A DNA stretch of 64,000 nucleotides, taken from positions 1-64,000 of the IMG/VR virus record IMGVR_UViG_3300042451_001241. One strand, given 5' to 3'. Every line of letters starts with the position of its first letter. Position 1 is the stretch's first letter. Origin of the DNA: a virus. The notes below the pieces were generated by a model. It did not search any database. It was not told where the DNA came from and saw only the letters and a program-made list of their open reading frames with translations. A program made the translations under genes and the position numbers. Positions 33,936-43,778 of this stretch are shown here, in pieces.

Positions 33936-33943
33936 TATTTATA
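33936..33943 (+). promoter_or_regulatory. Putative late promoter element (TATTTATA)
   Basis: An exact plus-strand TATTTATA just after the sigma factor stop and four bases before the ATG at 33948. It would start the baseplate/virion operon. Confidence 0.55.
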
Positions 33944-33947
33944 CATT

Positions 33948-34319
33948 ATGGGAAGACCTCCAAAAAAAGAAATAAATTTAACTAAAGAATCTATTTTATC
34001 TCTAATGCAAGAGATTTATAATGAATTGGTAGAACAAAGAACTACCGCCATTAGGATTCAAAATAAAATGTTGGCGATGATGAAAGAACCTGAAGATATG
34101 ACCCTAATAGGCCCTGTAATCGAGAAACAACAAAAAATAGTGAATGATTGTGTCGATAAAAAATTGGCACTTTCTAAACTACAATCCAGTATTTGGGAGA
34201 AAACGAATTCAACCCAAGAATCGTTTTCTCTATCTGATTTAGATGTTGACGATAACATATTATCAGAGTTAATTAACAAAGACGTTGATAACAATACACC
34301 TTTTAAAATGAAAAAATAA
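33948..34319 (+). CDS. Small helical protein downstream of the late sigma factor
   Basis: A 123-residue helical protein beginning MGRPPKKEINLTKESILSLMQEIYNEL, with likely coiled coils across residues 12-95 and an acidic C-terminal segment (FSLSDLDVDDNILSELINKD). Function unknown. The position next to the sigma factor makes a gp33-like co-activator conceivable, but an assembly chaperone is equally possible because a late-type motif lies between the two genes. Confidence 0.5.
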   Translation: MGRPPKKEINLTKESILSLMQEIYNELVEQRTTAIRIQNKMLAMMKEPEDMTLIGPVIEKQQKIVNDCVDKKLALSKLQSSIWEKTNSTQESFSLSDLDVDDNILSELINKDVDNNTPFKMKK

Positions 34320-36235
34320 TGTCTTTAGATTTAGAAAATGATTATAAAAAGGCTAAGGATAAGGTTAAATCTATAAAAAATTATAAAGATTTACAGAATC
34401 AGTATTCTAAACTTAAAAAAAAGGCGGTCAATTCTTTTGAGGAAAGTAAGGTTAAAACAAACAAAAAACTTTCAAATACAAAAAAAAACGCCGATGACAT
34501 AACTCAAAAGTCAAAAAAATTTAAAAAAAATCTTAAAACTCAATTTGAACATTTATTAGAAGTATTAACACTAACAAATGAAAATGGTGGTAATACATAC
34601 AATTATATTAAGAGAACTTTTTTAAAGGCTTTAAATAATATTGAACCTAAAGTTTTAGATATTCTATATAAAGAAATTTTTAAGGTGGTTGGTTGTGATC
34701 AGCAACAAGCGTTCAATCAAAACACTACCGTTTATATTAAAGTTAAATCTATCGATTTATCCGATTTATTAAAAATAGACCCTAACGATATTGAGGGTAA
34801 ATGTTTATATGAAAAAAGAACATTAGCCCCTAACGACAGACCAAACTCAACTAATAAAGAGTTATATAACAGAATACAATTTCCTGGTGTTAGTTTTAAT
34901 TCACAATACGGGACTGATTATTTAGGTAAATCAAATCAACCATTATTCGATATAACATTTTTAGAATCGCATCCAGTTACAGGAGAAGGTGGAGGGTGGT
35001 ATAAAGTAGATATTAGAAATAGAGGAGGTAGGTTTTTAATTTCTGAGTTTTTATTAGATTATTTCAAAACTATTAAAGTTGTTGAATTTGAGAATATTGT
35101 TGCGTCAATTATGGAACAACTTACCGGAATGATTTCTATCAGTATTGGTGCGGGGCAGTTTCAAATTGAAGATATGACAAAATTCCAAATAATATTACAA
35201 AGAATTTTAGGTTTATGTTTTGATGAAGATAAAGAAATAAATGTTAGTGGGAACGCTAAAGTTAGTGAGTTGGATGGGGCTGACGATTCGTTTTTTGAAT
35301 TTACGGATAATGATTTATCCACAATTGAGGAAAGAGTTGCGAATATAAGAAATGGTGTTGTTAAATTTTTGGAATGTGACTATGTGGATATTCCTGTTGA
35401 CTCAAATGCAATTATAAATTCCTTAAATAATTTAGTATTTGTTGAGGGTAATAATTTAATTGACGAGGCCGATAATCTAACTAATCAAGTAAACAATGAC
35501 CCACAATTTAATGGGTTCGATATACAGGCAACTTTAAATGTTAATTTTGTAAAACTTATGTCCCAAGGACTAATAGTTTCGTTATTATCTCCTAAAGTGT
35601 TACTACCTATTTATATCGCATTTAAAGGTTTGGGTAATGATATTGTGGACATCATTGATTCATTTGTACAATTCACAAGACAATTCTACGGATTAGTTGT
35701 TAATTTGGTCTCTAAGGTAGGAGCACTTTTTATTGAGGAATTATTTGAATTAATTAAAAAAGATATTAAAGTACTAGTTCAACAAGTTATTTCGGATATT
35801 CTTAAAGAAAGTAACAATAAAAAACTCAAAATGATTGCTAAATTAACCGAGATATTAATAGTTGTTGCTAACCTAATTCAGGACTGGAGAAAGTGTAAAA
35901 GTGTTATAGATGATATTTTATCCTTATTAAAATTAATACCAAATAATCCGAACGGAGTTCCATTACCATTATTAATACTTTCAAAATTTTTAGATGGGTA
36001 TTCCGAGACAAGAGCATTTATAGGGATGATAGACGAATTTCAAAGTTTGGGAATTCCAACAGGGACTTTACCTGATGGTAGTCCTAATTTAGATTTATTG
36101 TCTCGTTTTGGACAGATGAAGGCTATGGCAAGTGAAGAAGCGGAAAACGGTAGAACAGATATACCAATACCATCATTAATTGTTGCACCAACATTAGTTA
36201 CCTTTCCCTTAACGACATCAGGTAAAAAGTTTTAA
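34319..36235 (+). CDS. Large virion/baseplate-region protein of unknown function
   Basis: A 638-residue protein. The N-terminal ~110 residues are a Lys-rich coiled coil (ENDYKKAKDKVKSIKNYK). A mixed alpha/beta centre has FPGVSFNSQYGTDYLG and GEGGGWYKVDIRNRGGRFLISEF. The C-terminal part has long hydrophobic amphipathic helices (LIVSLLSPKVLLPIYIAFKGLG, MIAKLTEILIVVANLIQDW) that may interact with membrane or tube. It lies directly upstream of the gp5-like hub. It may be a baseplate hub or tail-tip component; no family can be named. Confidence 0.6.
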   Translation: MSLDLENDYKKAKDKVKSIKNYKDLQNQYSKLKKKAVNSFEESKVKTNKKLSNTKKNADDITQKSKKFKKNLKTQFEHLLEVLTLTNENGGNTYNYIKRTFLKALNNIEPKVLDILYKEIFKVVGCDQQQAFNQNTTVYIKVKSIDLSDLLKIDPNDIEGKCLYEKRTLAPNDRPNSTNKELYNRIQFPGVSFNSQYGTDYLGKSNQPLFDITFLESHPVTGEGGGWYKVDIRNRGGRFLISEFLLDYFKTIKVVEFENIVASIMEQLTGMISISIGAGQFQIEDMTKFQIILQRILGLCFDEDKEINVSGNAKVSELDGADDSFFEFTDNDLSTIEERVANIRNGVVKFLECDYVDIPVDSNAIINSLNNLVFVEGNNLIDEADNLTNQVNNDPQFNGFDIQATLNVNFVKLMSQGLIVSLLSPKVLLPIYIAFKGLGNDIVDIIDSFVQFTRQFYGLVVNLVSKVGALFIEELFELIKKDIKVLVQQVISDILKESNNKKLKMIAKLTEILIVVANLIQDWRKCKSVIDDILSLLKLIPNNPNGVPLPLLILSKFLDGYSETRAFIGMIDEFQSLGIPTGTLPDGSPNLDLLSRFGQMKAMASEEAENGRTDIPIPSLIVAPTLVTFPLTTSGKKF

Positions 36236-36237
36236 TT

Positions 36238-36456
36238 ATGACAAAAAAAGAACAGGCAGAAAAAGTTTTAAAAATTGTTAAAGATTATAAATCATCTAAT
36301 AACAAAGATTTAATATTTGCGTTAGACTTTATAAAAGAGGATTTTGAGGAAACCAAATCAAATTTAATCAGAATGACAAATCATTTAGATAAATTAGAAA
36401 ACACTTATAATTTAATTCTTAAAGAATACGAAGAAAGGACTAAGACTAATGAATAA
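36238..36456 (+). CDS. Small coiled-coil protein
   Basis: A 72-residue, strongly helical and charged protein (MTKKEQAEKVLKIVKDYKSSN) with heptads across most of its length. It overlaps the gp5-like gene by eight bases. Likely an assembly chaperone or spacer in baseplate building; no family recognised. Confidence 0.55.
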   Translation: MTKKEQAEKVLKIVKDYKSSNNKDLIFALDFIKEDFEETKSNLIRMTNHLDKLENTYNLILKEYEERTKTNE

Positions 36457-38035
36457 ACCGGATAACTCTTTAATTAGGGAAGTTGTTGACCAATACATTC
36501 AAGAAAAACAAATAACTCAAGTTTTGTTTCCGGGTAAAGTTATTAGTAACGATGACCCAAGAAAGTTAGGTAGATTAAGAATTGAGATTGAGGGTATGGT
36601 TGAAAGTGCGATTAATGCTGCGAAACCAGAATATAGAGAATGGGATGTCGATGACCCAAAATTATTTCTACCCCTATTACCCTACACAATTAATCCTATA
36701 CCTTTAAAAGACGAATACGTTAATGTAATTTATTACGATAAAAATTATAAATTTAAAAATCAATTTTACATTTCTAATGTTTTAACTGATGTAAGAAATA
36801 TTAAAAAAGAAAACTATCAAAACGCTAAATCATTATTGGCTCAAGGAACTCAATTTTCTTTACCTAACATAGTGGTTTACACAGGTAGTAGTGCCGGTAT
36901 TTTTCCTGACCCCGGAGATAATTCATTATTAGGTCGAGGTAATTCTGATGTTATTGTTAAAAAAAATGAAGTACTACTTAGATCAGGTAAATACAACGGA
37001 GAATTAGATACTACATTAACCCCAACATCAAATATTAATAGGTCATTTATTCAGCTATCACATTTTGACACTAAAAAAGAAGAGGGTAATACGGAAACTA
37101 TAATATCCACAAAAGAAAAGTCGCAAGAAATTAAGAAGATGGTTATTTGGACAATAATCAATTTAGAAAACGACCAAGACTCCTTTACGGGACAAATCGC
37201 TTTATATGATGTGATAAATAGTCAAATAACAACAACGACCGCCGACAGACAGACAATCACAAAATATAATGAAGGAATTGACTATAAAATAATTAATGAA
37301 AGTTTGGCATCATTTAGTGGTTCGTCATTTGTTGATACGGTAAATCTGATAAATTTATATATTTATGGTGTTTTAAAGAATAAGATTAATTTACCTGGAC
37401 TACCGGGATATAGCTCGCCCTTAACTTATGAAATAACCGATCAATTCCCATTTTTGGTAACTCCAAACAAAATAACTTATTTGAAAGGTAGTAAATTTAA
37501 TTTAACAGATTTGTCGGTAGATACTAAAGAATTTGCCAATTTTTCAAAATTCTCAACCGAAATATCTTTAAATAAACAAAAAGGTTTTTTTATTGTTTCA
37601 GGGTTAAATAAGGATAAACCTATTTTTGGACCTCAAAAAGAAATAAAAACAACTGAAATAACTCCGTCAAAATATACTCCAACACCAACAAGTTATGGAG
37701 TTATGGGTGCTCAAAAATTATATTTATTATCTCAAGATTCTATAGGACCTAAAGGAGGGATAAATTTAAATGAAACTTTATATGGTATCCCTCAAGATAA
37801 ATTTGTGGGTAACGAAAATAGTATTCAAAATTTAACATATTCATCTGTAAGAGGGGAAGAATTATTATCTTTAATTAGAATTATGTTTGTATTTTTACGA
37901 GACCACGTACACCCAATAGCATTTATGTCTCCTTGTAAACAAAGTGAGGGTAGTGGAGTTACGATTCAAACAATCGAGGAATTATTATCTAATGCAGAAA
38001 ATACAATTCTAAATCAAAATATCCGAATTAATTGA
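36449..38035 (+). CDS. gp5-like baseplate hub protein (OB-fold N-terminus)
   Basis: A 528-residue protein. Residues ~20-120 (LFPGKVISNDDPRKLGRLRIEIEGMVE, LPLLPYTINPIPLKDEYVNVIYY) match the gp5 N-terminal OB-fold, with the DPRKLGRLR phrase and the closing DEYVNVIYY strand. No lysozyme catalytic pattern is visible in the middle, and the triple beta-helix repeats of T4 gp5 are absent. The C-terminus has VRGEELLSLIRIMFVFLRDHVHPIAF, seen in related hub proteins. It is probably the baseplate hub/spike base, with peptidoglycan cleavage delegated to another protein. Confidence 0.75.
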   Translation: MNKPDNSLIREVVDQYIQEKQITQVLFPGKVISNDDPRKLGRLRIEIEGMVESAINAAKPEYREWDVDDPKLFLPLLPYTINPIPLKDEYVNVIYYDKNYKFKNQFYISNVLTDVRNIKKENYQNAKSLLAQGTQFSLPNIVVYTGSSAGIFPDPGDNSLLGRGNSDVIVKKNEVLLRSGKYNGELDTTLTPTSNINRSFIQLSHFDTKKEEGNTETIISTKEKSQEIKKMVIWTIINLENDQDSFTGQIALYDVINSQITTTTADRQTITKYNEGIDYKIINESLASFSGSSFVDTVNLINLYIYGVLKNKINLPGLPGYSSPLTYEITDQFPFLVTPNKITYLKGSKFNLTDLSVDTKEFANFSKFSTEISLNKQKGFFIVSGLNKDKPIFGPQKEIKTTEITPSKYTPTPTSYGVMGAQKLYLLSQDSIGPKGGINLNETLYGIPQDKFVGNENSIQNLTYSSVRGEELLSLIRIMFVFLRDHVHPIAFMSPCKQSEGSGVTIQTIEELLSNAENTILNQNIRIN

Positions 38036-38043
38036 TATTTATA
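38036..38043 (+). promoter_or_regulatory. Putative late promoter element (GATATTTATA context)
   Basis: An exact TATTTATA preceded by GA, immediately after the hub gene stop and 17 bases before the ATG at 38061. Confidence 0.6.
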
Positions 38044-38060
38044 AGTTAAACAACTTTATA

Positions 38061-39527
38061 ATGTCAATTAATAATTCTTACTTTAGTAAAAATAATACAT
38101 TAATATCAAATAGTTTTACTAATACAGGTAGAAACCCTGTCACCGAACTATTTTTTGGAACACCTATTTCGACTCAGTATCCTACTGGTTTTAGTAGATT
38201 CATCTTTAATTTAGATTTAACTTTATTAAAAAATAAAGTAATTGACGGAACTATTTCAAATGATTGTGTTAATAATATGAAACACATTTTAAGAATGACT
38301 AATACATCAACATTTGATTTAGAATTCTTAAATACCTCAACTTCGCAAGGAAGGAAAAGAGCAACCTCGTTTGATTTAGAATTATTTAGAATACCTTTTA
38401 TTGATTACAACCCTGACACACCCCAAATTTGGGATGAGGGTGTTGGGTATGATTTCGCCGATTTACAATACACAATTTCCGATTCGGATAAAAATTTTTC
38501 CGATAGACCGTCAAATTGGTATCAAACGACAACTATTGGAGTTTGGGATGAACCTGGATTATATAACAATAATAACGAAGGGTTTTATCCTTATAGCGCG
38601 TTAACAAAAATTGCAGAGCAACATTTTGAATTTGGTAATGAAAATATTGAATTTGATATGACAAATGAAATCAATCAGGTTCTTGATGGTACATTAGATA
38701 ATGTTTCAGGTTGGGTAATTGCTTTTAAACCTCAATTAGAAAATTTATCAGGATTAAGTGAATCTTACGAAGTTCAATTTTTTACAAGACATACACAAAC
38801 ATTTTACGAACCTTTTCTTGAAACAATTTATAACGATTTAATCGATGATGACAGAAATCTTTTTACTTTAGGTAAAGTAAATAAATTATATCTATATGTT
38901 TACGATAATGGAATTCCTGTTAATTTGGATTATACTCCCGAAGTTAACATACTGGATAATTCAGGTGAACCTATTGCGGGTTTAACAGGTTTAACAAGTT
39001 GTAGGAGAACAAAAGGTGTTTATGAAGTTACAATACCACCATTATTAGGTTATAAAACTCCTTGCACATTTACAGATAAATGGACTAATATAACATTAAA
39101 TGGTTTTTCTTTACCGGATATTTTTAACGAATTTACATTATTACCATTGAAAAGTTCATTACAGATTGGAACTAATTCAGTAGAACCAAAACTTTATGGA
39201 TTTGATTTTTATGGTATTAAACAAGACGAGAAAATTTTCAATACCGATATTAGAAAAGTTGGTGTTATAATTAAACAGGCCTACACAACAAACAAATTAT
39301 TAAATAAAGTTCATGCCGAATATAGAATTTATGTTAGAGAAGGTCAAACGGAAGTTCAAGTTCAAGATTGGACTCAAATAAATAGAACTCCAAACGAGTA
39401 TTATTTTATCTTTGACACTAGGGACAAAATTCCAAACGAATATTATATTGATATTAAAGTGGAAAGTTCGGGTGAAATAAGTATCTATAAAAAACAAATA
39501 AAATTTCAAATAGTTAACTATAAATAA
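38061..39527 (+). CDS. Virion structural protein (baseplate/fibre region)
   Basis: A 488-residue protein with no enzymatic motif. The N-terminal ~270 residues (MSINNSYFSKNNTLISNSFTNTGRNPVTELFFGT, TSTSQGRKRATSFDLELFRIPF) are beta-rich with Trp/Tyr. The C-terminal ~220 residues look like Ig-like beta domains (NKLYLYVYDNGIPVNLDYTPEVNIL, EYYIDIKVESSGEISIYKK). It follows the baseplate hub and shares a one-base overlap with the next small gene. A baseplate-wedge or fibre-connector role is inferred. Confidence 0.6.
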   Translation: MSINNSYFSKNNTLISNSFTNTGRNPVTELFFGTPISTQYPTGFSRFIFNLDLTLLKNKVIDGTISNDCVNNMKHILRMTNTSTFDLEFLNTSTSQGRKRATSFDLELFRIPFIDYNPDTPQIWDEGVGYDFADLQYTISDSDKNFSDRPSNWYQTTTIGVWDEPGLYNNNNEGFYPYSALTKIAEQHFEFGNENIEFDMTNEINQVLDGTLDNVSGWVIAFKPQLENLSGLSESYEVQFFTRHTQTFYEPFLETIYNDLIDDDRNLFTLGKVNKLYLYVYDNGIPVNLDYTPEVNILDNSGEPIAGLTGLTSCRRTKGVYEVTIPPLLGYKTPCTFTDKWTNITLNGFSLPDIFNEFTLLPLKSSLQIGTNSVEPKLYGFDFYGIKQDEKIFNTDIRKVGVIIKQAYTTNKLLNKVHAEYRIYVREGQTEVQVQDWTQINRTPNEYYFIFDTRDKIPNEYYIDIKVESSGEISIYKKQIKFQIVNYK

Positions 39528-39766
39528 TGAGTGATCAAACAGGTGTAATATGTACAACTTGTATCAAAAAATCAGTTTTTAGATTGGTTACTGAGAATTA
39601 TAAACCAATAATTACTCAAGATACTCGATATTATATTGGGGATAGTACCACTATTTATACTTTAGTTAAAATAAACCCACCAAAACCAACTTGGACAAAT
39701 TCTTATGGTATTGAAGTACTATTAAAAGACGCTGTTTTAATTGGAGGTAATGGATTAAATGGATAA
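39527..39766 (+). CDS. Small virion protein with WTxxYG..GGxNGLN ending
   Basis: A 79-residue protein with an early CTTC pair (MSDQTGVICTTCIKKSVF) and the C-terminal segment PTWTNSYGIEVLLKDAVLIGGNGLNG. The 43779-44171 protein ends in a closely similar segment (PVWTDGYGKPITQLNAITLGGPNGLNS), so they share a terminal module. It lies between structural genes. Function unknown; probably a fibre tip or adaptor. Confidence 0.6.
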   Translation: MSDQTGVICTTCIKKSVFRLVTENYKPIITQDTRYYIGDSTTIYTLVKINPPKPTWTNSYGIEVLLKDAVLIGGNGLNG

Positions 39767-39768
39767 AA

Positions 39769-42708
39769 ATGGAAGATATTAGAATTTCAGATTTACCTTA
39801 CGTTGGTTACACAGGATATACTCCTGGTGACTTATTTGTAAACGTAAGTTATTTAGGTGTTTTGGGAGAAACAAAACATACAACATTAAACGACCTTAAA
39901 ACTTATATACTAAGCGGGTCTTCAGGCTCGAGTGGAGTTACCGAAGTTACGTATTCAGAATTAACCAGTTTAATTGGTTCATCAAGTTTAACTGAAGGTT
40001 CTTATTATTTAATAACAGATTTCCAAACGTGTTATGACCAACCAAACTACGATAATACCAAAAACCCTATTACTACAGGTAATTATAAAACAGGAACAAC
40101 AGAGCCTATATTATTATTGGCGATATCTACAACAGATTTTTCGCCTACCATATATTCCGCATTATACCCTAATGATAAAATAACATACGATATAACTTGG
40201 AATACTACTGAAATCACGAGTAGTCCTGCGAAAGGTAGAATCACTGAAAGAATTGATAACTTTAACAATAGAACTGATTATGACCATAGAAGTATTTTAT
40301 TTAAGAGATATCGTGGATATTCATATGATGAAAATAATCCACTAGCGGGACTTATAGGAATAAGTGGCATTACAGGAACTACAGGTGTATTATACGGTAA
40401 CACAGGTACTACATTTAATTCTAATATCTCAAGTGAGTCAATTATTGCAATACCAAATTTAAATCCTGCGTTTTTCGAAGTTATATCAGTTACTAGTGAT
40501 TCTATAGCAATTATATCAGGTGTAACAATAAATGAAACTACAGATTCACCTTATTATTTTGGAAATGATGATGGTATAATGAGTTATTATCAACCTAATA
40601 TAAGACAAAATCAAGTTTACGAATACACAACATTTGGTGATGCTATTGATGATGGTGGCGCGGTTAATAACTATATTGGTAACTATTCTAATTTACATTT
40701 AGAATTTGGTACTGGAGATTTTTTACTTGCAAATAATGTATTATTAAATGGTTCATTTAGAAACAACACCATTGGTAACGGTTCTTATAATAACACATTT
40801 AACGATGATTGTGATAATAATCAAATAGGTGATAGTTTTTATAACAACTCAACAAATGATGACTTTGACGGTAACATAATTGGGGAAAATTTTAGGAACA
40901 ATTACATCACATCAAATTTCTATAATAATAGAATTGGTAGTGATTTTTATGGTAACACTTTACTAGGTAGTGATTTTTATAGAAACAATATTGGAAATAA
41001 TTTTAATAATAATGTTTGGACTAATAATGATTTTCAAAATAATGAAATAGGAAATCAGTTTAATGATAATAAAATTTATGATAACTTCTATAATAACGAT
41101 ATTGGTAATGGATATAATAACAATGAAAGTTATTCACAATTTTATCGTAATTTAATCGGGAACGGATATAATGGTAATACCATATATTCAGATTTCTACG
41201 AAAATAATATTGAATTCGTTTTTGAAAATAATACTATCGGGACCAATTTAACTATTGGGTCATATGATTTTAGTGGAAATAAGATTGGTAATAATTTTAA
41301 CCAAAATGTCGTACTAGGAGATCTTCAATATAATGTAATTGGAGACGATTTTAATAATAATACGGTTGGTGATAAGTTCTCATATAACCAAATTGGAAAT
41401 TTATTTAGTAACAATACTATTGCACCTGATTTTGGATTTGGTGGTTCATCTAATCAAGGTAATAGGATCGGGAATTATTTTTATAATAATATTATTGGTG
41501 AATACTTCTACAATAATACAATTCCTGATAACTTTTACAATAACACAATTGGGGAATTCTTCCAATGGAATATCGTTGACACATATGTAAATAATGTTGA
41601 TTTTACAACAAATTACGGTATTATAACTGCGTTTACATATAATGCTTTAGGTACTGGAGCAACCGATGGTATTTACACTAATTTAACCGGAACAACAAAC
41701 GGTAACGGTATTAATGCGTCTTTTGATGTTGAAGTTTCGGGGAATACTGTAATAGGTGTCAGTGGTAATACATCAGGTAAGTTATACCAAGTAGGTGATA
41801 CAATAACAATACCAGGAACTGAAATTGGCGGTTCTTCGGGCACTATAAATGGGTTTTCAATTAATAACAAACTAAGTGTTAAAATTTATAAACCTGCCGA
41901 TTCAACATATACTTACCCAAGTAATGAAACAGAAATGGATTATCTAATAAATAATAGTCCTCTTTTTGATACATACAATTCTCCTAATATTCAGGGCGTT
42001 TCATATTCAACACAAACAGGTGTTGATCAAAGTGACTATGGAATGGTAATTGAAGGTATTATAAACATTCCTTCCAACAATACATACTATTTTGGATTAA
42101 GTAGTGATGATGGTTCAGACGCATTCATTAATGGAATTAAAGTTGCTGATTGGTATGGGGCGCATGGTGATAGTGGAAATCTTCCGAGCGGAAATCAGTA
42201 TCCTATAACATTAACAGGTGGAACATATCCTATCAAAGTTAGAATGCAAGAAAGAAGTGGTGGTGACATTGTAATTTTACTATATAGTTTAGATGGTATT
42301 TCTTGGAATGTTATACCTAATAATTGGTTTGTGAGTAGTGTAACAGGTGTCACAGGTTCATACCCTAATATATTTGCACAAGGGACTGGTGGTGAAAACG
42401 CAACATTTAATGTTGAGGTTGTTGACGGATTAGTTGATAGTGTAGTATTAAATCAGGGTGGTACTGGATATACAGTTGGAGAAATATTAACAATAACCGG
42501 ATCTGTATTTGGTGGTACGGAAGATATATCGATAACGGTAGATTCAGTTTATTCTAATGGTGTTATTGTTACCGTTACGGGTGTTAGTCAAACACCATCT
42601 GTTTATGAATTATACACTTGTCAGATTTTTAAAAATTCATCATTAACAAATAGGTTATCATACTATGACGAATCAGATGTATTAACAATAAAAAATATAA
42701 ATGAATAA
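39769..42708 (+). CDS. Asn-rich beta-helix fibre protein with PA14 domain
   Basis: A 979-residue protein. The N-terminal ~300 residues start MEDIRISDLPYVGYTGYTPGDLF, a fibre attachment-type entry. Residues ~315-610 are a long array of nine-residue repeats of the form x-I-G-x-x-F-x-x-N (RIGSDFYGN, NIGNNFNNN, EIGNQFNDN, KIYDNFYNN), which should form a beta-helix with an Asn ladder. Residues ~705-850 (SVKIYKPADSTYTYP, YYFGLSSDDGSDAFINGIKVADWYG, YPIKVRMQERSGGDIVILLYS) match the PA14 carbohydrate-binding fold. A receptor-binding fibre role is likely. It is co-linear with the next fibre gene. Confidence 0.82.
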   Translation: MEDIRISDLPYVGYTGYTPGDLFVNVSYLGVLGETKHTTLNDLKTYILSGSSGSSGVTEVTYSELTSLIGSSSLTEGSYYLITDFQTCYDQPNYDNTKNPITTGNYKTGTTEPILLLAISTTDFSPTIYSALYPNDKITYDITWNTTEITSSPAKGRITERIDNFNNRTDYDHRSILFKRYRGYSYDENNPLAGLIGISGITGTTGVLYGNTGTTFNSNISSESIIAIPNLNPAFFEVISVTSDSIAIISGVTINETTDSPYYFGNDDGIMSYYQPNIRQNQVYEYTTFGDAIDDGGAVNNYIGNYSNLHLEFGTGDFLLANNVLLNGSFRNNTIGNGSYNNTFNDDCDNNQIGDSFYNNSTNDDFDGNIIGENFRNNYITSNFYNNRIGSDFYGNTLLGSDFYRNNIGNNFNNNVWTNNDFQNNEIGNQFNDNKIYDNFYNNDIGNGYNNNESYSQFYRNLIGNGYNGNTIYSDFYENNIEFVFENNTIGTNLTIGSYDFSGNKIGNNFNQNVVLGDLQYNVIGDDFNNNTVGDKFSYNQIGNLFSNNTIAPDFGFGGSSNQGNRIGNYFYNNIIGEYFYNNTIPDNFYNNTIGEFFQWNIVDTYVNNVDFTTNYGIITAFTYNALGTGATDGIYTNLTGTTNGNGINASFDVEVSGNTVIGVSGNTSGKLYQVGDTITIPGTEIGGSSGTINGFSINNKLSVKIYKPADSTYTYPSNETEMDYLINNSPLFDTYNSPNIQGVSYSTQTGVDQSDYGMVIEGIINIPSNNTYYFGLSSDDGSDAFINGIKVADWYGAHGDSGNLPSGNQYPITLTGGTYPIKVRMQERSGGDIVILLYSLDGISWNVIPNNWFVSSVTGVTGSYPNIFAQGTGGENATFNVEVVDGLVDSVVLNQGGTGYTVGEILTITGSVFGGTEDISITVDSVYSNGVIVTVTGVSQTPSVYELYTCQIFKNSSLTNRLSYYDESDVLTIKNINE
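40750..41580 (+). repeat. Nonapeptide (27-bp) Asn-rich repeat array
   Basis: About thirty degenerate nine-residue repeats with consensus x-I-G-x-x-F-x-x-N, each 27 bases, encoded with heavy use of AAT/AAC and TTT/TTC. Some units replace G by Y or T, alternating in pairs, so an 18-residue super-period is likely. Confidence 0.8.
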
Positions 42709-42710
42709 AA

Positions 42711-43718
42711 ATGTCAATAACAAAATACATAGTAAATAATTTATCAGGACAAACAATATCTGAAATAAATTCAACAACAATTATTACAGATACAATTTCT
42801 GCTAACACTTATTCAAATTTACCAATCCCAACTTCTATAAGTAGTGGGCCAACGGCACCTGGAACTGCCGTTGTTGCAAACGAAACAGATGTTGACATTA
42901 ACTTCTCCGATGGAATCGGAACTGCCTGGAGTTTTTCTTCGACAGGTCTAACTTTTCCTGATGACACCATACAAACAACCGCTTATACAGGTGGGACTGA
43001 TTCTGGAGTGACTATATTAAATAATGTAAACAACAGAATAATTACGGCAACAGGAAACGTTGGCGAATTAAACGCAGAATCACTTATTACTTTTGATGGT
43101 GCTAAATTAAGTCTTTTGTTTCAATCAGGGGATGAAGGAGGTGAGATTTTATTAGGGAAAGCGGCAACCAACACGTCACTTTCGGGCGATGGTATAACAA
43201 TTGATGTTTATCAAAATAGATTAAGAATCTTTGAGCAGGGTGGTAATGCTAGAGGTGGGTATTTTGATTTGACTACTTTAGGGAATAGTGTATCCACAAA
43301 TCTTGTACCAACTCTTTATTTACTTGAAGCAACAACTGAGGATATAACTTATAACTTACCGGGTTCATTTACTGAAGATCCTTGTAGATATAGTATTGTA
43401 AGTAATTCGGTTAATGTATCAAGTAGTTGGTTTAATACATCTAATTATACATTTACACCGCAAAAGGTAGGTTATTGGGAAATTACTGCGTCGTATGATG
43501 TTTATAGAAATACTGAAGCGAGTATGGCAATTAAGAAAAATAATGTAATTGTTGCTGCCGCGGGTTCTTTTAACTCGGTGGCTCAAACAATAACAAAAAT
43601 TGTATATCTAAACGGATCAACTGATTTCATAAACATTGTAAATGTTGGTGGAGCATCAAATTCAAGAAGTCAATTCGCGTCAAGGTCTTGGTTCCAAGCA
43701 AGATGGGTAGGCGAATAA
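42711..43718 (+). CDS. Tail-fibre protein with C1q/TNF-like C-terminus
   Basis: A 335-residue protein. The N-terminal half has a common fibre phrase (GTAWSFSSTGLTFPDDTIQTTAYTGG). The C-terminal ~130 residues (STEDPCRYSIVS-like start, YTFTPQKVGYWEITASYDVYRN, SMAIKKNNVIVAAAGSFN, SRSWFQARWVGE) resemble the C1q/TNF jelly-roll domain seen at phage fibre tips. It immediately follows the PA14-bearing fibre. Likely a trimeric receptor-binding tip. Confidence 0.75.
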   Translation: MSITKYIVNNLSGQTISEINSTTIITDTISANTYSNLPIPTSISSGPTAPGTAVVANETDVDINFSDGIGTAWSFSSTGLTFPDDTIQTTAYTGGTDSGVTILNNVNNRIITATGNVGELNAESLITFDGAKLSLLFQSGDEGGEILLGKAATNTSLSGDGITIDVYQNRLRIFEQGGNARGGYFDLTTLGNSVSTNLVPTLYLLEATTEDITYNLPGSFTEDPCRYSIVSNSVNVSSSWFNTSNYTFTPQKVGYWEITASYDVYRNTEASMAIKKNNVIVAAAGSFNSVAQTITKIVYLNGSTDFINIVNVGGASNSRSQFASRSWFQARWVGE

Positions 43719-43758
43719 AAATATAAATAATTTAAAATAAAATTACAAATAAATTAGA

Positions 43759-43766
43759 TATTTATA
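43759..43766 (+). promoter_or_regulatory. Putative late promoter element (GATATTTATA context)
   Basis: An exact TATTTATA preceded by GA, 12 bases before the ATG at 43779. Confidence 0.6.
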
Positions 43767-43778
43767 ATATAAAAAACT

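Noticed and set aside
36449-38035. Lysozyme domain in the gp5-like hub
   Set aside because: No E-D-T catalytic triad pattern or lysozyme segment was found between the OB-fold and C-terminal parts.
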